A stretch of DNA of 64,000 nucleotides from PALG01 sp964495885. GTDB lineage: Bacteria > Bacteroidota > Bacteroidia > Flavobacteriales > Flavobacteriaceae. Position 1 is the stretch's first letter; the number at the start of each line of letters is the position of its first letter. Location of the stretch: NCBI GenBank assembly GCA_964495885.1, contig CAZBWO010000016.1, forward strand, positions 15,728 through 79,727, given 5' to 3'. The position numbers and the translations under genes are program-made. This document shows, piece by piece, positions 42,221-50,733 of the stretch. The notes beneath the pieces are model-generated. The model saw only the letters and a list, made by a program, of their open reading frames with translations, made no database searches and was not told where the DNA came from.

Positions 42221-42239
42221 TGTAAGAATAATTCTTACA
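42221..42239. promoter_or_regulatory. 19-bp palindrome upstream of the Crp/Fnr gene
   Basis: TGTAAGAAT-A-ATTCTTACA is a perfect dyad in the divergent AT-rich intergenic region. It resembles the size and symmetry of Crp/Fnr operators. Two nearby copies of GATAAAATGTAT (about 42194 and 42257) lie on either side. Confidence 0.5.
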
Positions 42240-42336
42240 TAAATTGATTAATTATCGATAAAATGTATAATATTTTAACATTTGTAAGTCCTTAGCACTT
42301 GATACGACTATGTAGTAGTTATAATCTTAATTTCAG

Positions 42337-43005
42337 ATGGACACACTTTGGTTTTTTGAGGATGTGAATCTTTTCAAACTACTCTGCCCCCATAAATATA
42401 AATCCTATAAGGAGCAACATACCTTTCAGCAGTATCATAAGGAAGACTATGTGTACTTTGAGGAAGATCATTCCAATAAGGTTTTCCTTATAGAAAAGGG
42501 GAAAGTAAAAATAGGGTACTATACTGAAGACGGCGAAGAAGTCATTAAGGCTATTCTTTCCCGTGGGGAGTTATTTGGCGAAAAGGCCATACTGGGAGAG
42601 GTCAAACGTGATGAATTTGCCAAATCCTTAGACAATGAAACATGTATTTGCCCTGTGGGAGTGGAAACCTTACATGACCTTATGCGGGACAATAAAAGCT
42701 TCAGTTTTAGGATATATAAATTAATTGGCTTTCGGATTAAAAAACTGGAACGACGCTTGGAAATCATGCTCTTCAAAGATGCACACAAGCGCGTAGAGGA
42801 ATTCTTAAAGGAATTGGCCAAGGATTACGGGTATTGTTGCCCCAAAACCGGGGATACCGTAGTGAAACATCCTTATACCCAAAAAGAGATTGCTACACTC
42901 ATTGGGACTTCCCGTCCCACCTTCAATGCGATTATGAACCAATTTAGAGAAGAAGACAAGATAGATTTCCGTAGGAAGGAAATCCGTTTAAAATTTTCTG
43001 TCTAA
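42337..43005 (+). CDS. Crp/Fnr-family transcriptional regulator
   Basis: 222 residues. The N-terminal effector domain (about 30-125) has a beta-barrel with VFLIEKGKVKIGYYTEDGEEVIKAIL and RGELFGEKAILGE. A dimer helix follows, then a winged helix-turn-helix (about 165-215: YTQKEIATLIGTSRPTFNAIMNQFREEDKIDF). The arginine of a cAMP pocket is absent, and no cluster-binding cysteine set is evident, so the effector is unknown. The adjacent palindrome at 42221 is a candidate operator for it or for the divergent gene. Confidence 0.9.
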   Translation: MDTLWFFEDVNLFKLLCPHKYKSYKEQHTFQQYHKEDYVYFEEDHSNKVFLIEKGKVKIGYYTEDGEEVIKAILSRGELFGEKAILGEVKRDEFAKSLDNETCICPVGVETLHDLMRDNKSFSFRIYKLIGFRIKKLERRLEIMLFKDAHKRVEEFLKELAKDYGYCCPKTGDTVVKHPYTQKEIATLIGTSRPTFNAIMNQFREEDKIDFRRKEIRLKFSV

Positions 43006-43042
43006 TGTAAGCTAGCTAACATTTCATCTTCTTACGGCATTG

Positions 43043-43050
43043 TAATTTTG
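43043..43050 (+). promoter_or_regulatory. Promoter core TAATTTTG
   Basis: Exact TAnnTTTG match 23 bases before the lipoprotein ATG at 43074. Confidence 0.55.
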
Positions 43051-43073
43051 GACAAACTCTAAAATAAACTGCT

Positions 43074-43988
43074 ATGAAGAAATTATTGTTTGGAATACTT
43101 GCCTTGGGCATTACCTTGTATTCCTGTAGTTCTGATGATGATAGTACCGTTACGATTACAGAACCCACCCTTTCAAATTTAACCTTAAATCTTAACGGAC
43201 TGGAAGACCTAGGAGCTAACTTTCGATATGAAGGATGGATTATGGTAGATGGAACTCCTATCTCTACGGGCACGTTTAGTGTTGGAAGTAGCGGTGCCCT
43301 TTCAACCACCACTTTTGAAATTGATAGTGATCAACTAGCCGATGCCACTAAATTTATCCTAACCATTGAACCCAATCCAGATCCAGATCCTGCGCCATCT
43401 GACCAAAAATACTTGGCAGGTGACTTCTCTGGGAATAGCGCTTCCGTTGCGACGAATGTGGCACCTGCCATTGGGGACTTTAATGCTGTGGCAGGAGATT
43501 TCTTTTTGAGAACCCCTACCGATGAGCCCGTAGGATCTGCCAATAACGGAAACGATCAATACGGTGTATGGTTTGGGCTTCCGGGAATGCCTCCATCTGC
43601 TACGTTGAATCTGCCCGACTTACCCGAGGGCTGGGTCTATGAAGGTTGGGTGATAGGGGATAGCGGTCCCTTGTCTACTGGCCGATTTACCAATGTGGAT
43701 ACTATGGACCAAAACGCTGGATTGCCTACTAGTTTTGGGGGTACCGAACAAGCTGGGCCACCGCTTCCAGGAGAAGATTTCTTTAATAATGCACCTGCCG
43801 GTGAGACCTTCCCTTTGGATATACGGGGTAGAATGGTGGTCATTAGCGTAGAACCAGAACCAGATAATAGTCCTGCTCCGTTTACCTTGAAGCCCCTAGC
43901 AGCCATGGCTGGAAGTGATACCGCCCCTGCATCCTATGCATTTGGGGAAAACTTAGGTAGTTTTCCTAGTGGGACCGTTACCCGCTAA
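43074..43988 (+). CDS. Lipoprotein with duplicated YEGW-containing domain
   Basis: 304 residues. The lipobox is LYSC (Cys18), followed by SSDDDS, a sequence typical of surface-exposed flavobacterial lipoproteins. Two halves share a motif: FRYEGWIMVDGTPISTGTFS and WVYEGWVIGDSGPLSTGRFT, each followed by a strand ending in TIEPNPDPDP or SVEPEPDNSPAP. This pattern resembles the anti-sigma-factor (RskA-like) extracytoplasmic domain, here duplicated and without a transmembrane segment. Function unknown. Confidence 0.75.
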   Translation: MKKLLFGILALGITLYSCSSDDDSTVTITEPTLSNLTLNLNGLEDLGANFRYEGWIMVDGTPISTGTFSVGSSGALSTTTFEIDSDQLADATKFILTIEPNPDPDPAPSDQKYLAGDFSGNSASVATNVAPAIGDFNAVAGDFFLRTPTDEPVGSANNGNDQYGVWFGLPGMPPSATLNLPDLPEGWVYEGWVIGDSGPLSTGRFTNVDTMDQNAGLPTSFGGTEQAGPPLPGEDFFNNAPAGETFPLDIRGRMVVISVEPEPDNSPAPFTLKPLAAMAGSDTAPASYAFGENLGSFPSGTVTR

Positions 43989-44016
43989 GTTTTCGTGTAC
44001 TTGTTTGTTTGTGATG

Positions 44017-44047
44017 AAAAGTCCCGTTAAGCGGGACTTTTTATTTA
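44017..44047 (+). terminator. Terminator of the duplicated-domain lipoprotein gene
   Basis: AAGTCCCG / CGGGACTT hairpin followed by TTTTTATTTATTTTT, 30 bases after the stop. Confidence 0.8.
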
Positions 44048-44066
44048 TTTTTGAAAAAAAAGAAGC

Positions 44067-44636
44067 ATGAACGTACGCGCACTGTTAAAGAAACATTGGA
44101 GCACTTTACTAATCCTTATTTTTATTGGGTTGTTACTATTCCCAAAGACAGGAATGCCCATTAAAGTCTTTTTTAGCAAACTCATTGCTTTTTCACCTTC
44201 TGAAATCCCTGCTGAAAAAAGGGAGACACTTTCCAGTTATGCCTGGAGCTTGGAAAACCTTCACGGACAGCCAGTAGACTTTTCCTTTTCGGAAGGGAAA
44301 GTGGTTGTGGTGAATGTATGGGCTACTTGGTGCCCGCCCTGCGTGGCCGAACTTCCTTCCTTTCAAGCTTTGGTAAAGGATTACGAACAAAAGGTAGACT
44401 TCTATTTTGTTTCCATGGAGGAGCTTGCCCACCTCAATGGGTATATGAATAAGAAAGGCTATTTCTTTCCCGTATTTAGGCCTTTGGGTCCTTTCCCGGA
44501 TGAGTTGAGTACACATTCGTTTCCTACCACCTTTGTAATCTCTAAAACAGGGGAAATTGTCATCAAGAAGAAGGGAGCTGCCGATTGGAACAGTGACAAT
44601 GTTAGGGAGTTGCTGGATGAGTTATTGGCTGAATAG
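44067..44636 (+). CDS. TlpA/ResA-like membrane-anchored thioredoxin
   Basis: 189 residues. An N-terminal transmembrane helix (LLILIFIGLLLFP) precedes a thioredoxin fold with the redox motif WATWCPPC (Cys89-Pro-Pro-Cys92), then AELPSFQALVKDY and the cis-proline turn HSFPTTFVISKTG. It faces the periplasm and probably reduces disulfides, for example on apo-cytochromes. Single gene between a terminator and a repeat-rich region. Confidence 0.9.
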   Translation: MNVRALLKKHWSTLLILIFIGLLLFPKTGMPIKVFFSKLIAFSPSEIPAEKRETLSSYAWSLENLHGQPVDFSFSEGKVVVVNVWATWCPPCVAELPSFQALVKDYEQKVDFYFVSMEELAHLNGYMNKKGYFFPVFRPLGPFPDELSTHSFPTTFVISKTGEIVIKKKGAADWNSDNVRELLDELLAE

Positions 44637-45001
44637 CCTATCGCAATGTGCTTCCGAAGATTTAAAAGTACTTCACTATACCATAAGTTTAACAGCAATT
44701 ATTAGTTGTAATAGGGGATAAGAGGCATCTTATATGCCTTTGATATGCCTTTGATATGCCTTTGATATGCCTTTGATATGCCTTTGATATGCCTTTGATA
44801 TGGAGTATCTATGGGTTATCTATGGATCAACCACGACATATATACGATATACATACGGTATATATACGGCATAAATACGACATAGATACGGTATACAACT
44901 TTTGGGAATCCTACTTTTGGAAGGTCATTGTAGGTGTTGTAACAATATAACGTTATTTGATACTAATATAGTGTCATCAATCAAAAAAACCTCTTTCAAC
45001 C
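44637..45001. other. 365-bp intergenic region holding an 11-bp array, no gene
   Basis: No supported reading frame. The centre is the 168-bp periodic array at 44732-44899; the rest is unremarkable AT-rich sequence leading to the DUF4870 gene. Confidence 0.8.
44732..44899. repeat. 11-bp-period array, 15 units in one register
   Basis: Six identical ATATGCCTTTG units (44732-44797) pass into three TATGG units (TATGG at 44799, 44810 and 44821), then six units with CG at 44834, 44845, 44856, 44867, 44878 and 44889. All steps are exactly 11 bases although the unit sequence changes twice. Confidence 0.9.
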
Positions 45002-45364
45002 ATGGAAACCATTCATTACACTCAAAAGCGCACAGACAACTCCCTGTTGGTCATCACCCACCTGTCACAGTTATTGTATTATGTCACTGGATTTGGCGGA
45101 CTTGTTGTTCCGTTGATTCTTTGGCTTACCCAAAAGGAAAAGATAGAAGGCATGGATGAACACGGGAAATCCATCGTGAACTTTCAACTTAGTTTGATCC
45201 TTTACACCATTATAAGTATTCCCGGTATTTTATTACTGGGCTTAGGAATCCTCATGTTGATCTTTGTTGGAATCATTGGGTTTATCATTCCCATTGTGAA
45301 TGCCGTAAAGGCCAGTAACGGTCAATCGCCCAGTCACTTTATGACGATACGGTTTATTCCTTAA
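45002..45364 (+). CDS. DUF4870 (Tic20-like) membrane protein
   Basis: 120 residues. The DUF4870 pattern is evident: LLVITHLSQLLYYVTGFGGLVVPLILWLTQKEKIEGMDEHGKSIVNFQLSLILY (segments), then LGLGILMLIFVGIIGFIIPIVNAVKASNG. Three or four transmembrane helices with the conserved HGK and NFQ between. Function unknown. It is separated from the terminator shared with dnaN. Confidence 0.85.
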   Translation: METIHYTQKRTDNSLLVITHLSQLLYYVTGFGGLVVPLILWLTQKEKIEGMDEHGKSIVNFQLSLILYTIISIPGILLLGLGILMLIFVGIIGFIIPIVNAVKASNGQSPSHFMTIRFIP

Positions 45365-45369
45365 AACAT

Positions 45370-45396
45370 CAAAACCCGCCAAATGGCGGGTTTTTT
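45370..45396. terminator. Bidirectional terminator
   Basis: AAACCCGCC / GGCGGGTTT perfect stem with AATG-like loop and T-run, between DUF4870 and the convergent dnaN. Confidence 0.85.
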
Positions 45397-45418
45397 AGTA
45401 CACAATAGTTTGTTGCTT

Positions 45419-46537
45419 TTAGTTGTTGAGCATCACGGGCATTACCAGCATGGTTACTTGTTCCCCGTCATCCAAGCCGTCTACGGGTGTTAGGATTCCT
45501 GCGCGGTTGGGAAGGGACATTTCCAAGGATACGGCATCACTGGTAAGGTTGCTAAGCATTTCAAGAAGGAAACGCGAGTTAAACCCAATTTGGATATCAT
45601 CCCCTTGGTATTCACAAGTAAGACGCTCGTCTGCTTTATTGCTGTAATCAATATCCTCTGCGGAAACATTTAATTCTGCACCCGCAATTTTAAGTCGGAT
45701 TTGATGCGTCGTCTTGTTACTGAAAATACTTACCCTACGTACCGAATTCAGGAACTGGTTTCGATCTATGCTTAACTTATTGGGGTTTTCCTTTGGAATC
45801 ACCGCTTCATAGTTAGGGTATTTTCCATCAATCAATCTGCAAATCATTTCCATGTTCTCAAAACTGAACTTGGCATTGCTTTCATTGTATTCAATGGTTA
45901 CTTCCTCTTCGCTCCCCATTAGGATACTTTTGAGCAGATTCAAAGGCTTTTTGGGCATAATGAATTCCGCCGTTTGGGAGGCACTAATGTCGCTTCGGGT
46001 GTATTTCACCAATTTGTGGGCATCTGTCGCCACGAAGGTAAGTCCTTCCGTAGAAAACTGGAAAAAGACCCCGCTCATCACTGGGCGAAGATCATCATTC
46101 CCTGCGGCAAAAATGGTTTTGGAAATAGCTGTTGCCAATACATCCCCTTCCACTTTGGTTTCAGAAGGATCCTTCAGGGCCACTGCTTTTGGGAAGTCTT
46201 CCCCATCTGCATACGCCAAGGCATACTTACCACTACTGGAGCTAATTTCCACGGTGTGGTTATCCTCTACGGTAAAGGTAAGCGGTTGCTCTGGGAAGGT
46301 TTTAAGGGTGTCCAGCAATAGTCTTGCTGGAACACACACACTTCCTTTATTGGTGCTTTCCACTTGCAAGCTCGCCATGATGGTTGTTTCCATGTCTGAA
46401 GCCGAAACCTTCAGGGCGTTATTGTCAAGTTCAAACAAAAAATTGTCAAGAATAGGTAACGTATTGTTGTTATTGATGATTCCACCAAGGACCTGTAATT
46501 GTTTCAGGAGGTAAGAACTGGATACTATAAATTTCAT
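45419..46537 (-). CDS. dnaN: DNA polymerase III beta subunit (sliding clamp)
   Basis: 372 residues, three clamp domains. Recognisable are MKFIVSSSYLLKQLQVLGGIINNNNTLPILDNFLF (segments), VCVPARLLLDTLKTFPEQPL, RPVMSGVFFQFSTEGLTFVATDAHKLV (segments), and the C-terminal NRAGILTPVDG and TMLVMPVMLNN. It forms the ring that holds the replicative polymerase on DNA. It is not beside dnaA here, and the preceding gene on its strand belongs to another function, so it is probably transcribed alone. Confidence 0.96.
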   Translation of the reverse strand: MKFIVSSSYLLKQLQVLGGIINNNNTLPILDNFLFELDNNALKVSASDMETTIMASLQVESTNKGSVCVPARLLLDTLKTFPEQPLTFTVEDNHTVEISSSSGKYALAYADGEDFPKAVALKDPSETKVEGDVLATAISKTIFAAGNDDLRPVMSGVFFQFSTEGLTFVATDAHKLVKYTRSDISASQTAEFIMPKKPLNLLKSILMGSEEEVTIEYNESNAKFSFENMEMICRLIDGKYPNYEAVIPKENPNKLSIDRNQFLNSVRRVSIFSNKTTHQIRLKIAGAELNVSAEDIDYSNKADERLTCEYQGDDIQIGFNSRFLLEMLSNLTSDAVSLEMSLPNRAGILTPVDGLDDGEQVTMLVMPVMLNN

Positions 46538-46632
46538 GTAATTTGTTTTTCAATATCATTCTACTACGCTGGAAGCGCATCATTACAAATATATTTTAAA
46601 AGGCTTGTATGCTAAAACAAACTTATCAACAA

Positions 46633-48321
46633 CTAGCCCCTGTATTTTTTTTGTCTGTAGAATCTAAACAGGAATCCGAAAAGCAACAACAATCCCAATG
46701 GTAGCAGTAGGTTTAGGATTTGCCATGTGCTTCTTTCCTGTGCTGTTTTTTGTGGATCAAGGAATGGAATTGCTACTTTCTTGCTTCGAATGTTTATAAG
46801 TCCGTCATCCTCTAAGAGGTAATTTACCGAATTGAGGAGAAATTCCTTGTTTCCGTAGAAGGAGTTGGTCCATTTATCAAAGCCCAACTCTAAGGGGCGT
46901 CCACGATCCAGTTGGTTTTTGATCAAGTCCCCATCACTAATGACCACCATTTTGGTAGGGGGGCTTTTCTCGAAGGGTTTGGCAGCTTTAAACGGTTTGA
47001 TACGGTTATTGTATACCGAAGTAAATTCGCCTTCCAGCAACACGGCTAATGGAATCTCCCCGCTGTTGAATTCCTGAGGGGAAGGCCCTTCATTGATGAT
47101 ACGTAGGTTTTTTGGGATTTCCCGGTTGATGTCTATTTCGGTAGGTACGCCCACTTTTTGGGAAAGGGGGGAGGTACTTAAAAGGATAGTCTTTTCAATG
47201 GCATTGGGAAGGGTATCCAGGCTACTGGCATACTCAAACCGAACTGCTTCAATATTGGTAGCAATGGGATGATTGTTGGCTGCGGAAGACAACGGATAGT
47301 ACAACCATGGGTATTGGGTGTACTGGGTTTCCCTTCCTTCACCTGAAGCTAGTGAAATAGGAGCAGCATAGACGTCTTTTACCAAGTTAGGATTGACACG
47401 AACCCCATATTTGAAAAAGAAATCATTAAGGTTAAGATCCATCCCAAAGGCAAAGGAATTTCCACTCACGGTATCGAGGCGTTGGGTGGTTGCATCTATC
47501 AACCAAAGGGAGGCACCCCCGTTCATGATAAATTGATCTAGGGTATATTTTTCTGCTTCGGAAAAGGGTTCTTCTGGCTTTGCAGCGATGAGCAAATCAT
47601 ATTTTTGCAGTTCCTCTAGGGTACGTTGTGGGTCAACTGCTACGGAATCCAATGTAAACGGACCAATGTAATAATACTCCCGAAGCGTGTTTAGGAAGTC
47701 GGCTAGGTACCCGTCCTGTAATTCCTCATTTCCTTTTAGGATGGCAATCTTGCGTCGTTTAGGTTGCGTAAGCTTGCTGAAGCCATCGGCAAAGGCATAT
47801 TCCAAGTTTTGGATGGAATTGTTCACCCGTTCCTCTGAGGTACTCCCCATCTGGTTTTTGAGCAGTGGGATGCGTACGGTTTGATCATTGTGATAGGCGA
47901 GGGCCCATGGGTAAACGATTTCGGTGGTGACCCTACCGTTTTGTTGGATTTCCACTTGGGCACCTTGTAGGCCAAATTCGGCCATTTGCTGTTGGATTCC
48001 CGCTTGGTCCTCTTCGCCTTCCATAGGATTGATAAATTGAAAGACAATATTGTTGTTATAGGCCGCAAAGGATTCCAGTAGCTGTTCGGTTTCCACTTTC
48101 AGTTTTTTGAATTCCGGTGGAAGGTCCCCTTTCAGGAAGATATCTACATAGATAGGGGAGTCTGTTTCGGCGATGGTATTTTTGGCAGCTTCGGAAAGCG
48201 TGTAGCGTTTATCCTGTGTGAGATCGAACCTATGGTAGGCATATTGCCCCAAGAAGTTAAGGGCCACCAAAACGACTAAGGTGATGAGCAAGGTTTTGAT
48301 ATGTGCCTTGTTTTTCAGCAT
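46633..48321 (-). CDS. gldG: Gliding-motility ABC transporter auxiliary protein GldG
   Basis: 562 residues. An N-terminal helix (HIKTLLITLVVLVALNFLGQYAYHRFDLTQDKRYTLSEAAKNTI, segments) precedes the ABC-type uncharacterised periplasmic region (VDIFLKGDLPPEFKKLK, AILKGNEELQDGYLADFLNTLREYY, LIDATTQRLDTVSG). A C-terminal helix (LLLPLGLLLLFGFLFRFY) anchors the other end. GldG works with the permease GldF and ATPase GldA in Flavobacterium gliding. Its start overlaps the gldF stop by one base. gldA is not in the window. Confidence 0.92.
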   Translation of the reverse strand: MLKNKAHIKTLLITLVVLVALNFLGQYAYHRFDLTQDKRYTLSEAAKNTIAETDSPIYVDIFLKGDLPPEFKKLKVETEQLLESFAAYNNNIVFQFINPMEGEEDQAGIQQQMAEFGLQGAQVEIQQNGRVTTEIVYPWALAYHNDQTVRIPLLKNQMGSTSEERVNNSIQNLEYAFADGFSKLTQPKRRKIAILKGNEELQDGYLADFLNTLREYYYIGPFTLDSVAVDPQRTLEELQKYDLLIAAKPEEPFSEAEKYTLDQFIMNGGASLWLIDATTQRLDTVSGNSFAFGMDLNLNDFFFKYGVRVNPNLVKDVYAAPISLASGEGRETQYTQYPWLYYPLSSAANNHPIATNIEAVRFEYASSLDTLPNAIEKTILLSTSPLSQKVGVPTEIDINREIPKNLRIINEGPSPQEFNSGEIPLAVLLEGEFTSVYNNRIKPFKAAKPFEKSPPTKMVVISDGDLIKNQLDRGRPLELGFDKWTNSFYGNKEFLLNSVNYLLEDDGLINIRSKKVAIPFLDPQKTAQERSTWQILNLLLPLGLLLLFGFLFRFYRQKKYRG

Positions 48322-49031
48322 TAGCGTTTTTTAAGGTTTAGATAGGTAAGTACCAAAAAGAAGGCAGCGACACTTAAGAAATAAATGAGGTCCCTTGTAT
48401 CAAGTACCCCTCTAGCTACATTGTTGAAATGTGCCAACAATCCTAAATTAGCGATCTCTAAGCCCAATACATTTGCAATCCCTTCAAAACCATAGTACAT
48501 CAAAAAGCAGAGCAATACTGCGGTGATAAAAGCCACGATTTGGTTTTCGGTAAGGGTAGAAGCAAAGATCCCAATAGCGGTATAGGCCATGGCCAAAAAC
48601 AAAAGCCCCAGGTAGGAGCCAACGGTGCTTCCCACGTCCCAGTTTCCGGGGGGATTTCCTAAGCTGGAAATAGTCCATACGTAGAGTAGTGTAGGGAGTA
48701 TGGCCAATAACATAAGGATGAGGGCCCCGAAATATTTCCCTAAAACGATTTGCCGTACCGAAATAGGCTTGGTGAATAATAGCTCTAAGGTACCCATTCT
48801 TTTTTCCTCACTAAAGGAACGCATGGTAAGGGCAGGAATTAAAAACACCAACACCCAAGGCGCCAATTCAAAAAAGGGCGCTAGATCTGCAAAGCCATTA
48901 TCAAAAATATTAAACGTTCCTTGGAACACCCAAAGAAAGAGTCCGTTGATGATTAAGAACACCGCAATCACCAGATACCCAATGGGAGAGGAAAAGAAGC
49001 TTCGTATTTCTTTAGAGATGATGGCTTTCAT
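48321..49031 (-). CDS. gldF: Gliding-motility ABC transporter permease GldF
   Basis: 236 residues, six membrane helices. MKAIISKEIRSFFSSPIGYLVIAVFLIINGLFLWVF (segments) and RSFSEEKRMGTLELLFTKPISVRQIVLGKY (segments) are the ABC-2 permease hallmark, followed by LGLLFLAMAYTAIGIFASTLTENQIVAF. It pairs with gldG immediately downstream. It is followed upstream by a GNAT gene three bases away, so transcription likely continues from there. Confidence 0.92.
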   Translation of the reverse strand: MKAIISKEIRSFFSSPIGYLVIAVFLIINGLFLWVFQGTFNIFDNGFADLAPFFELAPWVLVFLIPALTMRSFSEEKRMGTLELLFTKPISVRQIVLGKYFGALILMLLAILPTLLYVWTISSLGNPPGNWDVGSTVGSYLGLLFLAMAYTAIGIFASTLTENQIVAFITAVLLCFLMYYGFEGIANVLGLEIANLGLLAHFNNVARGVLDTRDLIYFLSVAAFFLVLTYLNLKKR

Positions 49032-49034
49032 GGA

Positions 49035-49484
49035 TTAGGAAACAATTTTTTGAAAGCAGACACTATTTTCCACCCCTTGGTATTGCCCATAGTTGGGAAT
49101 GGTTTGATATCCTTTTTTTTGATACAATGCAATGGCTTCCGGTTGTTTTTTTCCTGTTTCCAGTACACAACGTTGGTAGCCCAATTCTATTGCCCAAGCT
49201 TCAAGGGAAGCAAGGATTTGGGAGGCATACCCTTTTCCTCTTTCGGAAGGCGGCGTATACATTCGTTTGATTTCCACGCTGTTTTCATCATAGGGTTTGA
49301 ACGCACCACACGCTACTGGAACCCCGTTGGAATATCCCACGACGGTATTGGGTAGGTTGGTACTCTCATTGAATTGATGGTAGAACGCATGGTCTTCCCC
49401 ATCACGTACGGCAAGATCTGCATCCAGTTGTTGTACCAGTGCCTGAAAATCTTTATGGGTTGCTGCTGTACGAATGATTTGCAT
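49035..49484 (-). CDS. GNAT-family N-acetyltransferase
   Basis: 149 residues. The acetyl-CoA-binding motif A is in VEIKRMYTPPSERGKGYASQILASLEAWA (segments), with the R/Q-x-x-G-x-G/A core RGKGYA; later CVLETGKKQPEAIALYQKKGYQTI is the family's C-terminal part. Substrate unknown. Its stop lies three bases before the gldF start; four genes on this strand from 50614 to 46633 are nearly contiguous. Confidence 0.9.
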   Translation of the reverse strand: MQIIRTAATHKDFQALVQQLDADLAVRDGEDHAFYHQFNESTNLPNTVVGYSNGVPVACGAFKPYDENSVEIKRMYTPPSERGKGYASQILASLEAWAIELGYQRCVLETGKKQPEAIALYQKKGYQTIPNYGQYQGVENSVCFQKIVS

Positions 49485-49487
49485 AGG

Positions 49488-49784
49488 TTATGATAACTGA
49501 TGAATGGTATCTACACTCCAAGCTTGCGCTTTTTCCTTGAATAGCGGTTTGGTTTCTCCCCACACGGTTTTAAACAAATCACTATGGCGGTAGGCCTCTA
49601 AGCGATCTTCGTGGGTCCATTTGCTATAGGTGAAAAAGATTTCGGGAGCATGTTTATCTTGATATAATTCTAAGAATTCACACCCTTCAAAGCCCCGGAT
49701 CTTTGCTTTCACTTGCTCAAAATTATTCAAAAAAGTAGGAATGTGCTGTGGTTCGAAAACCATTTTTACAATTCTTGTGAACAT
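49488..49784 (-). CDS. Antibiotic-biosynthesis-monooxygenase (ABM) fold protein
   Basis: 98 residues with the compact ferredoxin-like ABM pattern: TRIVKMVFEPQHIPTFLNNFEQVKAKIRGFEGCEFLELYQDK (segments), then FFTYSKWTHEDRLEAYRHSDLFKTVW. Family members are cofactor-free monooxygenases or unknown dimers. It overlaps the DUF62 gene by one base at 49784 and is four bases from the GNAT gene, so it belongs to the same operon. Confidence 0.85.
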   Translation of the reverse strand: MFTRIVKMVFEPQHIPTFLNNFEQVKAKIRGFEGCEFLELYQDKHAPEIFFTYSKWTHEDRLEAYRHSDLFKTVWGETKPLFKEKAQAWSVDTIHQLS

Positions 49785-50614
49785 TATTCAAAATTTACGG
49801 TGACGGTATCCCAGTAGTCAAGTCCGAAAAGCGTCGAAGCACTACCCACGGTTCTGGGATTACTTTTATAGATGGCCAGTTCCAGGTATTGGGAAGAATT
49901 CCACAAGGCGAGTTTCTTTCCATCTTCCTCCCGTTTTTCCTTTGGGAGGTCGAAATTAATGGCGTCGCTATAGTTATGATGGATTTTTTTAAAGCTAGCT
50001 GTGCGGGCTGAAATCTTAAACTCGCGTCCTTTCCCAATCTTATCAAACAACTTTTTATGGATGTTGGTGATGACATTTCCGTAGTTATCAATATACATTA
50101 CGTTTCCAATGATCTGGTTGCTTTCCCCATTGACAACGGGTTGAATGCCTTTTAATTCTTTAATTTCGGTGATGCTTTTCCCTATCACTTCCAAGGTACC
50201 CCCTCTGGCGATGTGGCAAGCTACTTTTACAAACACATCCAGTACAGGGAAATTACTCTCTACCCGGTCATGGATATTGATTTCCACAATTTTTTCGGGC
50301 TTAATTTCCGAAGCAAGTAGGGAAATGATTCCGTTATTGGCACAAATAAAATAATGCCCGTCCAAAAAGACGGCGATGTGTCGGTTTTCCGGATTGAGTT
50401 CACTATCTATCCCAATGATATGGATGCTTCCCTCTGGAAAGCTATGATAGGCATTTTGGATGATGTATGCCGCCTCGGTATTGTGAAAAGGGGATATGGA
50501 GTGGGAGATATCTACAATACGGATTTGTTCCATTTCCTTGTAAATGGCCCCTTTAACAGCCCCTACATAGTGATCCTTCTCTCCAAAATCTGTCGTTAAT
50601 GTAATTATGGGCAT
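49784..50614 (-). CDS. DUF62 SAM hydroxide adenosyltransferase
   Basis: 276 residues. The N-terminus MPIITLTTDFGEKDHYVGAVKGAI is diagnostic of this family, with later VDISHSISPFHNTEAAYII, FICANNGIISLLASE, YIDNYGNVITNI (D and N of the site) and FGLDYWDTVTV. The family splits S-adenosylmethionine to adenosine and methionine with hydroxide; relatives are the fluorinase and chlorinase. No halogenating insertion loop is obvious. It is the first gene of a five-gene minus-strand run with ABM, GNAT, gldF and gldG. Confidence 0.9.
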   Translation of the reverse strand: MPIITLTTDFGEKDHYVGAVKGAIYKEMEQIRIVDISHSISPFHNTEAAYIIQNAYHSFPEGSIHIIGIDSELNPENRHIAVFLDGHYFICANNGIISLLASEIKPEKIVEINIHDRVESNFPVLDVFVKVACHIARGGTLEVIGKSITEIKELKGIQPVVNGESNQIIGNVMYIDNYGNVITNIHKKLFDKIGKGREFKISARTASFKKIHHNYSDAINFDLPKEKREEDGKKLALWNSSQYLELAIYKSNPRTVGSASTLFGLDYWDTVTVNFE

Positions 50615-50667
50615 AGGGTTGCGCTAATTGTTGATATTTTGTTAAAACAACTCGTACAAAAATACGG

Positions 50668-50675
50668 TACTTTTG
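50668..50675 (+). promoter_or_regulatory. Promoter core TACTTTTG of phoH-purC
   Basis: Exact TAnnTTTG followed by C. The leader to the TTG start at 50734 is about 55 bases. Confidence 0.55.
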
Positions 50676-50733
50676 CGACTAGAAAAACTATATTTACAGA
50701 ACATTAGATTGTGTATTTAAAACTATCCTGCTT

